Of a DNA stretch of 5,613 nucleotides, positions 1 to 5,202 are shown in pieces. Position 1 is the first letter of the stretch. Each line of letters opens with the position of its first letter. The notes below the pieces were generated by a model. The model searched no databases. It saw only the letters and a program-made list of their open reading frames with translations, and was not told where the DNA came from. This stretch comes from JAOPZW01 sp036555665 (lineage in GTDB: Bacteria; Actinomycetota; Thermoleophilia; Solirubrobacterales; Solirubrobacteraceae), in contig DATBKW010000437.1 in the NCBI GenBank assembly GCA_036555665.1, positions 1 to 5,613 of the forward strand, given 5' to 3'. The translations under genes were made by a program, and so were the position numbers.

Positions 1-1
1 C

Positions 2-301
2 ATCGATCGCGACTTCGGCGGGTTCGACAAGCTTCAGGACCAGTTCAACACGGCGGGTGGGCGCGTCTTCGGGTCGGGCTGGGTGTTCGTCACGGTTGCT
101 CGCGACGGCAAGCTTGCGCTGGCGACCAAGCCCAACCAGGACACGCCGCTCATGGACGGCCAGCGCGCGCTGATGGGGAACGACGTGTGGGAGCACGCCT
201 ACTATCTCAAATATCAGAATCGGCGCCCTGATTATCTCAAGGCGTGGTGGAACGTGGTGAACTGGGACAAGGTCGCCGAGCGCTACGCTGAGGCCACGTA
301 G
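2..301 (+). CDS. sodA: Superoxide dismutase (Mn/Fe family), C-terminal part
   Basis: This is the last 99 residues of a cytosolic superoxide dismutase, which converts superoxide to peroxide and oxygen. The N-terminal helical domain with the first two metal-binding histidines lies off the left edge. The visible part is the C-terminal alpha/beta domain. It has the core strand GSGWVFV (fragment residues 24-30), then the family signature DVWEHAYY (61-68), whose Asp61 and His65 are the last two metal ligands. The family-typical tail with YQNRRPDYL and WWNVVNW follows. An NQDTP motif (46-50) places the outer-sphere glutamine in the C-terminal domain, as in manganese enzymes such as E. coli SodA; classical iron enzymes carry it in the N-terminal domain. 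Mn use, or cambialistic use, is therefore an inference. The frame ends at a TAG, and a hairpin terminator follows about 50 bp later, so this is the end of its transcription unit. Confidence 0.96.
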   Translation: MDRDFGGFDKLQDQFNTAGGRVFGSGWVFVTVARDGKLALATKPNQDTPLMDGQRALMGNDVWEHAYYLKYQNRRPDYLKAWWNVVNWDKVAERYAEAT

Positions 302-321
302 CGACGCACGACATTGAAGGG

Positions 322-338
322 CGGCGGCGCGGCCGCCG
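322..338 (+). other. Small GC hairpin after the sod stop codon
   Basis: CGGCGGC (322-328) pairs perfectly with GCCGCCG (332-338) around a 3-base loop. It lies between the sod stop codon and the longer terminator hairpin. It may stabilise the mRNA 3' end or add to termination. It could also be chance, because such short GGC/GCC inverted repeats are common in DNA this GC-rich. Confidence 0.35.
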
Positions 339-350
339 ATTCGGGCTCCG

Positions 351-382
351 AACGGGGGCGGCTCCAGCAGCCGCCCCCGTTT
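351..382 (+). terminator. Intrinsic-type terminator downstream of sod
   Basis: A perfect 13-bp stem is formed by AACGGGGGCGGCT (351-363) and AGCCGCCCCCGTT (369-381), with a 5-base loop CCAGC. It is followed only by a short T run (380-382), as is usual for terminators in high-GC actinobacteria. It separates sod from the glycosidase gene, which starts about 50 bp further on. The stem is symmetric and could act on both strands, but no gene reads in from the right on the minus strand. Confidence 0.8.
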
Positions 383-429
383 GCCGATACCAACCGCAAC
401 CTCCGTTCCCCGACCTCGTTAGCCACTTG

Positions 430-1926
430 ATGACCTCTCTCGTCCGCCTGCTCGCGGCAGCGCTCGCTGCCGCCGTCCTGCTGCCCGCCGCCGCCCAGGC
501 CTCCACGTCGATGGAGACCGGCATCGCCGACGACGCCGCGCTGCTCAACGAGCCCAGCGACGCGAAGGCGGCCGCCGCGGTCAACGACTGGGCGGCGCTG
601 GGGGTCGACGACGTGCGCATCTTCGTGCAGTGGCAGGCGATCGCGCCCGGCAGCGGCGACGTCAAGGCGCCCGCGGGCTTCAACTCCGCCGACCCCAACA
701 GCCCCGGCTACAGCTGGGCGCGCGTCGACCGGGCGGTCAACCTCGTCAGCGCCGCCGGCATGCGCCCGATGCTCGTGGTGACCGGCCCGGGCCCGCTGTG
801 GGCCTCGCAGGTTCCCGCGCGACGCAACATCCGTTACAAGCCGCGCCCCGACCTCTTCGGCGCTTTCGCGCGCGCGGTCGCCCTGCGCTACTCGGGCGCG
901 GTCGATCGCTACATCATCTGGAACGAGCCGAACCTGCCGCTGTGGCTGCAACCGCAGAACACCTGCACCGGCGGGCACTGCACCCCCTACGCGCCGCACC
1001 TCTACCGCCGGCTCGTGCGCGCCGCCTACCCGGCGCTCAAGGCCGTCGACCCGACGGCGACCGTCCTCTTCGGCGCGCTCGCGCCGCGCGGCGAGCGCCC
1101 GACGGGCACGAACCACAAGACCCGGCCGCTGGCGTTCGTCCGCTCGATGGGCTGCGTCAAGGTGACGCTGCGCCGCGACCGCAGCGGGCCGTGCAAGGGC
1201 TTCAAGCCGCTCACCGCCGACGGCTTCTCCTACCACCCCCACGCCGTCTTCCGCGCGCCCGACGACCCGCAGCCCAACCTCGACGAGGCGTCGATCGCCG
1301 ACCTCCCGCGCCTGGAGCGCACACTCGATCTCACGCAGCGCGCCGGCGGCCTCAAGAAGGCCGGGGGTGGCAAGTTCCCCCTGTACTTCACCGAGTGGGG
1401 CTACCAGACGCGCCCGCCCGACCCGTTCGACGGCGTCTCGCTGGCCAAGCAGTCGCGCTGGCTGCAACAGGGCACCTACGTCGCCTACAAGGATCCGCGC
1501 GTCAAGCTCCTGACCCAGTACGAGTGGCGCGACGAGCCGCTCGGCCGGGGCACGAAGGCGACGAAGTACTCGGGCTGGCAATCGGGCCTGCGCTTCGCCA
1601 ACGACAAGCCCAAGCCGTCGCTGAAGAGCTTTCCCAACCCGTTCTTCGTCTCCCAGCGCGCGCACAACCGTAAGGCCCGGCTGTGGGGGCAGGTCCGCCC
1701 CGGCGACACGCACCGGGTCACCGTGCAGCGCCGCAAGCCCGGCGCCAAGCGCTGGACGACGGTCAAGGTGCTGTCGACCAACGCCGCGGGCTTCTGGACG
1801 CTCAACCAGACGGTGAAGGCGACGACCGACTACCGCTTCACCTGGCAGCCGACCGACCAGTACGACGCGCCGGTCGGGCCGATCAAGGCCAGCGACACGC
1901 TGCGCGTGAAGATCGCCGGGCGCTGA
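430..1926 (+). CDS. Secreted GH-A clan glycoside hydrolase (cellulase-like TIM barrel)
   Basis: This encodes a 498-residue exported glycosidase. The signal peptide is clear: an Arg near the N terminus, a long Ala/Leu core, and a likely cut after AAAQA (about residue 24). A TIM barrel fills roughly residues 30-400. The expected acid/base lies in IIWNEPN (Glu166) and the expected nucleophile in YFTEWGYQ (Glu322), each at a strand end as in retaining GH-A enzymes (GH5, GH39, GH30-like). A GFSYHPH segment (about 265-271) resembles the active-site loop of GH39-type proteins. Four cysteines (179, 184, 242, 255) could form disulfides outside the cell. From about residue 415 a separate beta-rich module (LWGQVRPG, VTVQRR, WTTVKV, GFWTL, YRFTW) looks like an Ig- or carbohydrate-binding-type sandwich. 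The substrate and exact family cannot be read from sequence alone. I chose ATG at 430 over the adjacent in-frame TTG at 427. No Shine-Dalgarno or clear promoter is visible between the sod terminator and this start. Confidence 0.85.
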   Translation: MTSLVRLLAAALAAAVLLPAAAQASTSMETGIADDAALLNEPSDAKAAAAVNDWAALGVDDVRIFVQWQAIAPGSGDVKAPAGFNSADPNSPGYSWARVDRAVNLVSAAGMRPMLVVTGPGPLWASQVPARRNIRYKPRPDLFGAFARAVALRYSGAVDRYIIWNEPNLPLWLQPQNTCTGGHCTPYAPHLYRRLVRAAYPALKAVDPTATVLFGALAPRGERPTGTNHKTRPLAFVRSMGCVKVTLRRDRSGPCKGFKPLTADGFSYHPHAVFRAPDDPQPNLDEASIADLPRLERTLDLTQRAGGLKKAGGGKFPLYFTEWGYQTRPPDPFDGVSLAKQSRWLQQGTYVAYKDPRVKLLTQYEWRDEPLGRGTKATKYSGWQSGLRFANDKPKPSLKSFPNPFFVSQRAHNRKARLWGQVRPGDTHRVTVQRRKPGAKRWTTVKVLSTNAAGFWTLNQTVKATTDYRFTWQPTDQYDAPVGPIKASDTLRVKIAGR

Positions 1927-1938
1927 GCGTCAGGCCCG
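1917..1938. terminator. Bidirectional hairpin spanning both convergent stop codons
   Basis: Left arm CGGGC-G-CTGA (1917-1926) pairs with right arm TCAG-GCCCG (1930-1938), with one bulged G (1922) and loop GCG (1927-1929). This gives 9 base pairs. The plus-strand TGA of the glycosidase (1924-1926) pairs directly with the complement of the ispG TGA (1930-1932). The hairpin is therefore centred in the 3-bp gap between the two convergent genes and would form in either transcript. There is no T tract on either side, so any termination would be of the weak or Rho-assisted kind. It is the only candidate terminator for both genes. Confidence 0.5.
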
Positions 1939-3156
1939 CGTGAAGCGCCGGCCGGCGACGGGCGACTCGTCCTCGTCGAGGCGCGCGGCCTCGGCCTCGA
2001 GCGCCGCGATGCGCTCGGGCGTCATCGCCGTCGCGTCCTCGTTCTCGGCCAGCCACTCCGCGGCCTCGGCGGCCTGCACCTCGTCGCGCACGACCTTCTT
2101 GCCGCGCTCGTAGTAGCGATCGATCTCGGCGAAGAGCTCGTCGACGAGGCGCTCGGTCGCCACCTTCCGTAGCGGCTCGCCGCGGGAGAAGATCATGGCC
2201 GAGTCCTTGGCGCCCGTGATCCCGAAGTCGGCGTGGCGCGCCTCGCCGATGCCGTTGACCGCGCAGCCGAGGATCGAGACCTCGATCGGGTCCTCGTAGG
2301 CCTCCAGGCGACGTTCGACCTCGGCGACGACCGAGTCCATGTCGAACTGCAGGCGCCCGCACGTCGGGCAGGCGATCAGCACCGGGCCGCGCTCGCGCAG
2401 CTTGAGTGCCTTGAGGATCTCCCAGGCGACCTTGACCTCCTCCTCGGCGTGGAAGGTCGACAGGCTGATGCGGATGGTGTCGCCGATGCCGTCGGCCAGC
2501 AGCGTGCCCAGGCCGACCGAGCTCTTCAGCGAGCCCGACCACTTGGTGCCGGCCTCGGTGACCCCGAGGTGCAGCGGGTGGTCGATCTTCTGCGCCAGCA
2601 GGCGGTTGGAGGCGATCGTGTTCGGGACGCTGGTCGACTTCATCGAGACCTTGAAGTCGTAGAAGTCCAGGCGGTGCATGAGCTCGACCCACTCGGTCGC
2701 CGCGGTGACGAGCGCCTCGACGGGGTTGGAGAACTCGAGATCGCGCAGGTGCTTGGGCAGCGAGCCCGAGTTGACGCCCACGCGCATCGGCGTGCGGTGG
2801 CGGCGCGCCACCTCGACGACCTCCGCCGTCTTGTCGGGACCGCCGATGTTGCCGGGGTTGATGCGCACGCAGTGCGCGCCGGCCTCGATCGACTTGATCG
2901 CCAGCGTGTGGTTGAAGTGGATGTCGGCGATGACGGGGATCGGCGACTCGAGCACGATCGTCTTGAGCGCTTCGACGTCCTGCTCGCGCGGGACGGCCAC
3001 GCGTACGATGTCGGCACCCGCCTCCGCAACCCGGCGGATCTGGTCCATCGTGGCCGGCAGGTTGGCCGTTTCGGTCTTGGTCATCGTCTGCACGGCGACG
3101 GGCGCACCGCCCCCGATGGGGACGCCGCCGACGTGGATCTGGCGCGCTGAGGCCAT
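1930..3156 (-). CDS. ispG: 4-hydroxy-3-methylbut-2-enyl diphosphate synthase (flavodoxin/ferredoxin-type)
   Basis: IspG (GcpE) reductively opens 2-C-methyl-D-erythritol 2,4-cyclodiphosphate to HMBPP, the penultimate step of the MEP isoprenoid pathway, in the cytosol. The 408-residue protein has the N-terminal TIM barrel (VGGVPIGGGAPVAVQTMTKT near the start, then INPGNIG at 99-105, GVNSGSLPKH at 127-136). It also has the C-terminal reductase-like domain with the [4Fe-4S] ligands Cys263 and Cys266 (CPTCGR), Cys298 (LGCAVNG) and Glu305 (GIGEA). The spacings of 3, 32 and 7 equal those of E. coli IspG (270/273/305/312). About 45 extra, highly charged, probably helical residues follow the usual end (from about 361). 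The ATG at 3156 starts at the family N terminus. It has no Shine-Dalgarno, but a -10 box lies 6 bp upstream, so translation is probably leaderless. The gene faces away from its upstream neighbour, so it is not behind dxr and rseP as in many actinobacteria. Confidence 0.97.
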   Translation of the reverse strand: MASARQIHVGGVPIGGGAPVAVQTMTKTETANLPATMDQIRRVAEAGADIVRVAVPREQDVEALKTIVLESPIPVIADIHFNHTLAIKSIEAGAHCVRINPGNIGGPDKTAEVVEVARRHRTPMRVGVNSGSLPKHLRDLEFSNPVEALVTAATEWVELMHRLDFYDFKVSMKSTSVPNTIASNRLLAQKIDHPLHLGVTEAGTKWSGSLKSSVGLGTLLADGIGDTIRISLSTFHAEEEVKVAWEILKALKLRERGPVLIACPTCGRLQFDMDSVVAEVERRLEAYEDPIEVSILGCAVNGIGEARHADFGITGAKDSAMIFSRGEPLRKVATERLVDELFAEIDRYYERGKKVVRDEVQAAEAAEWLAENEDATAMTPERIAALEAEAARLDEDESPVAGRRFTRA

Positions 3157-3162
3157 GGCGTG

Positions 3163-3168
3163 AGTGTA
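3163..3168 (-). promoter_or_regulatory. -10 box of a probable leaderless ispG promoter
   Basis: Read on the minus strand, TACACT fits the actinobacterial TANNNT -10 consensus. Exactly 6 bases (CACGCC) separate it from the ispG ATG, so transcription would start at or next to the A of the start codon. The absence of any purine-rich ribosome binding site in front of ispG agrees with this. No recognisable -35 hexamer is present 16-19 bp further upstream, where the DNA is almost pure G/C. Confidence 0.55.
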
Positions 3169-3229
3169 CGAGGCCCGCGGCGGCCGGGAGGCGCACCACC
3201 CGACCGGCCAGGATGGCGCGGCAAACGGC

Positions 3230-3259
3230 TTGATCGATATGCCAAGAGGTGGTTAAGCT
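3230..3259 (+). promoter_or_regulatory. Candidate promoter for the membrane protein and ferritin-like operon
   Basis: TTGATC (3230-3235) as -35 and TAAGCT (3254-3259) as -10 are separated by 18 bp. They sit in the only locally AT-richer stretch of the divergent intergenic region. A transcript would start near 3266. This rules out the upstream GTG at 3249 as a start codon, and leaves the GTG at 3270 (almost leaderless) and the ATG at 3306 as possible starts. No operator-like inverted repeat was recognised around it. Confidence 0.5.
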
Positions 3260-3305
3260 CGCACCGGCGGTGAGCAGGCCGGGGGGTCTGGGGCCGCTCT
3301 TCGAG

Positions 3306-3941
3306 ATGCGCCCTAGCCTTCAGCGTCCGGCCTGGCAGCCAGCGGTACCCGCGGTTCTCGCCGCGACGTGCCTGGCCTGCACCGGCGCGGCGGTGGCCGC
3401 CGATCCGGCGCCCAGTCCCGACCCGCTGTGGAAGGCCTATCCGCTCGACATCGGCGGTGGCACGAGCACGAAGCCGCCCCCGGCGAAGCCCGCGAGCACG
3501 ACGCCCGCGCCGTCGGTCCAGATCGATCCGCCGACCGAGCATCGGACGCCTTTGAGCGAGGAGCTCCTCCTCTACGGTGCGATCGTGGGTGCTGCGGCCT
3601 GCGCCGGGGGCCTGGCGGGCCGACAGCTGCGCCGCCGCCGGACCAGCGAGCAGCTCGTCTGCGAGATCAGCTGGACGCCCGACGAACGCGGCGGCGCCTT
3701 CACGGCGATCTTGTCCGGTGCGGGAGACAAGCCCCGCCTGGTCGCGGAATCGCGACGTTTCACGCGCCATCCGACGCCACTGCCCGCCGACAACGCCACG
3801 ACATACGACGCGTACTCCGAGCTGGTGGACCACCTCGTGTCCGTGGGCTGGGAGCCATACGAGCGCGGGCCGCAGTGGTGGGACCTGAGCCTGCGCCCGG
3901 TGGGCTCGGCCCGACCGCCGACCGAGGCGCTGCATGGCTGA
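3306..3941 (+). CDS. Membrane protein of unknown function with C-terminal cytoplasmic domain
   Basis: I do not recognise a named family. The 211-residue product starts with a signal peptide or membrane anchor (hydrophobic core about 13-32, ending GAAVAA). A Pro/Thr/Ala-rich linker follows (about 33-82, with PPPAKPASTTPAP), likely outside the membrane. A transmembrane helix (about 86-105, LLLYGAIVGAAACAGGLAG) is next. RQLRRRR comes directly after it, which by the positive-inside rule places the rest in the cytoplasm. The C-terminal domain (about 116-198) has the pattern CEISW, AESRRF, LVDHLVSVGWEPY, QWWDLSLRP. As I recall, this resembles a small domain seen in uncharacterised actinobacterial proteins (C-x-I-x-W, E-S-x-x-F, GWE, a W-x-L-x-x-R end). 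Start choice is uncertain: ATG 3306 gives the cleaner signal peptide but has no Shine-Dalgarno, and GTG 3270 is 10 bp after the -10 box. The stop overlaps the next gene by 8 bp, implying coupled translation and a shared task. Confidence 0.75.
   Translation: MRPSLQRPAWQPAVPAVLAATCLACTGAAVAADPAPSPDPLWKAYPLDIGGGTSTKPPPAKPASTTPAPSVQIDPPTEHRTPLSEELLLYGAIVGAAACAGGLAGRQLRRRRTSEQLVCEISWTPDERGGAFTAILSGAGDKPRLVAESRRFTRHPTPLPADNATTYDAYSELVDHLVSVGWEPYERGPQWWDLSLRPVGSARPPTEALHG
3924..3927 (+). promoter_or_regulatory. Ribosome binding site of the first ferritin-like gene
   Basis: GAGG lies 6 bp before the ATG at 3934, inside the end of the membrane-protein gene. It supports 3934 as the start and fits translational coupling of the two overlapping genes. 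Confidence 0.6.
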
Positions 3942-4515
3942 GCGCGGCACGACCCGCAGGTCGCTCCTGCGCGGAGGCGCCGTTCTCGCCGGCGGCGGGG
4001 CCGCTTTCGCCGCGTGGCCGGGCACGACGAGCTCCGCCCCGTCGGCGAAGCAGGACGCGGCGATCCTCAAATTCGCGCTGATCGTCGAGGACCTGCAGGC
4101 GGCCTTCTATGCCGATGCGATCCAGCGCGGCGAGCTCAGCGGCGAGCTGCTCGCCTACGCACACGCCGTCGGCGGGCACGAGCGCGCCCACGCCGCGCAC
4201 ATCCGCAAGGCCCTGGGCGCCGAGGCGCCGGCGGCCGCGCGCTTTGACTTCGGCGACGTCAACGGCGATCCGACGAGCTTCGCGAAGACAGCGATCAAGC
4301 TCGAGGATCTCGGGCTCGCCGCCTACAACGGCGCGGCGACGAGCCTGACGCCGGCCACGCTCGCCGACGCCGCGCGGATCGTGTCGGTGGAGGCGCGCCA
4401 CGCCGCCTGGATCCGCGACATCGTCGGTGACCTTCCTGCGCCGCGTGCGGCCGATCGCCCGATCTCCGCCGCTCAGGCCAAGGCGGCCATCGCCCGCACG
4501 GGATTCATGAGGTAG
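3934..4515 (+). CDS. Tat-exported ferritin-like di-iron protein (copy 1)
   Basis: This is a 193-residue protein of the ferritin-like superfamily, probably the Ferritin_2 (PF13668) type by recall. A twin-arginine signal (TTRRSLLRGG, residues 6-15) and an Ala/Gly core lead to a likely cut near SAPSA-K (about 38). It should therefore fold with its metal in the cytoplasm and act outside the membrane. The four helices carry a complete di-iron set: Glu52 (VEDLQAAFY), Glu83 and His86 (GHERAH), Glu124 (KLEDLGLAAY), Glu153 and His156 (VEARHAAW). This is the E, ExxH, E, ExxH order. Helices 2 and 3 are joined by a conserved FDFGD linker (104-108). The family includes proteins described as stress- or desiccation-related, but the reaction (iron storage, oxidase or other) cannot be told. 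It overlaps the membrane-protein gene by 8 bp and is followed after 4 bp by a paralogue, so the genes form one operon. Confidence 0.88.
   Translation: MAERGTTRRSLLRGGAVLAGGGAAFAAWPGTTSSAPSAKQDAAILKFALIVEDLQAAFYADAIQRGELSGELLAYAHAVGGHERAHAAHIRKALGAEAPAAARFDFGDVNGDPTSFAKTAIKLEDLGLAAYNGAATSLTPATLADAARIVSVEARHAAWIRDIVGDLPAPRAADRPISAAQAKAAIARTGFMR
4509..4513 (+). promoter_or_regulatory. Ribosome binding site of the second ferritin-like gene
   Basis: GAGGT runs into the TAG stop of copy 1 and lies 6 bp before the ATG at 4520. It fixes that start and lets ribosomes ending on copy 1 restart on copy 2. Confidence 0.65.
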
Positions 4516-4519
4516 CCAG

Positions 4520-5191
4520 ATGAGCGACCTGCACCTCGACGACCTGGACCGCGACGGAGCGCTCGTCGAGGCGATCGGCCGGCTGCACGGCACGACGCGC
4601 GCGGACCTGCTGCGCGGCGCGATCGTGGGCGGCGGCGCACTGCTGGCAGCCGCCGCCTCGCCGGCGTCGGCGGCTTCGAACAGCGTACGCGACGTCTCGA
4701 TCCTCAACTTCGCGCTGACCCTCGAGGAGCTCCAGGCCGTCTTCTACACCGAGGTCGAGCGCAACCGCGTGCTGCGCGGCAAGCTCAAGCGCCAGGCCGA
4801 CACCGTCGGCGGCCACGAGCGCGCCCATGTGAAGGCCTTCCGTGCCGTGCTCGGCTCGGCCGCGATCAAGCGCCCGCACTTCGACTTCGGCGGCGCGACG
4901 GAAGGTCCGGAGGCGTTCCGGCGCACCGCGGTCGCCTTCGAAGACCTCGCGGTGGCCGCCTACAAGGGCCAGGCGCCGCGCATCACCTCGCGCCAGTACC
5001 TCGCCTCGGCGATCGCCATCCATTCGGTGGAGGCACGCCACGCCGCCTGGATCCGGCGGCTGGCGGCCAAGCCGCCCGTCTCCGGCCCATTCGATGAGCC
5101 GCTGACACGTCCTGCCGTGACGCGGATCGTCGACCGCACGCATTTCGTCATGGCGATGACCAGCACGAAGGGGCCCAAGTTCACGGGCTGA
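4520..5191 (+). CDS. Exported ferritin-like di-iron protein (copy 2, divergent)
   Basis: This 223-residue paralogue of the preceding gene is clearly more divergent from it than copy 3 is. It keeps all the di-iron ligands: Glu69 (LEELQAVFY), Glu100 and His103 (GHERAH), Glu141 (FEDLAVAAY), Glu171 and His174 (VEARHAAW). The FDFGG linker between helices 2 and 3 is also present. The N terminus differs. An acidic segment of about 25 residues (MSDLHLDDLDRDG...) precedes a Tat-like motif with only one of the two arginines in place (TTRADLLRG, 25-33), a Gly/Ala core and an AXA-type cut site (ASPASA, about 46-51). Export through Tat with a degenerate signal is likely but not certain, and an uncleaved anchor is possible. 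The C-terminal tail (from about 208) is longer than in copy 1. Having two distinct paralogues side by side suggests a hetero-oligomer or two specialised forms. Confidence 0.86.
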   Translation: MSDLHLDDLDRDGALVEAIGRLHGTTRADLLRGAIVGGGALLAAAASPASAASNSVRDVSILNFALTLEELQAVFYTEVERNRVLRGKLKRQADTVGGHERAHVKAFRAVLGSAAIKRPHFDFGGATEGPEAFRRTAVAFEDLAVAAYKGQAPRITSRQYLASAIAIHSVEARHAAWIRRLAAKPPVSGPFDEPLTRPAVTRIVDRTHFVMAMTSTKGPKFTG

Positions 5192-5202
5192 CGGGGGAGT
5201 GG

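Noticed and set aside
630..1673. Plus-strand open frame in another phase inside the glycosidase gene
   Set aside because: Its composition is almost only Arg, Ala, Pro and Gly, it has no recognisable motif, and it lies wholly inside a well-supported gene.
283..1713. Long minus-strand open frame (476 codons) opposite the glycosidase gene
   Set aside because: It is a shadow frame caused by high G/C at the third codon position. Its translation is low-complexity Arg/Gly/Ala/Val and shows no domain, while the plus-strand frame has a signal peptide and catalytic motifs.
2233..3150. Long plus-strand frame opposite ispG
   Set aside because: The Asp/Arg/Leu/Val repetitive translation is typical of the antisense frame of a GC-rich gene. 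The ispG frame on the other strand is certain.
3357..3392. Possible lipoprotein signal (cysteines in ATCLACTG) in the membrane protein
   Set aside because: Neither cysteine has the required Leu at -3 with a small residue at -1. An AXA-type cut or an uncleaved anchor fits better.
3081..4070. Minus-strand frame crossing the ispG start, the divergent promoter region and the membrane-protein gene
   Set aside because: It runs through two genes and the intergenic promoters, its composition is Arg/Ala-rich, and it has no motif.
5158..5200. Programmed -1 frameshift joining copy 2 to the third ferritin-like frame
   Set aside because: The third frame is -1 relative to copy 2 and open from 5098, so a fusion is formally possible. 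There is no proper X-XXY-YYZ slippery site, only a weak G run before CCC, and copy 2 ends naturally with its own tail.
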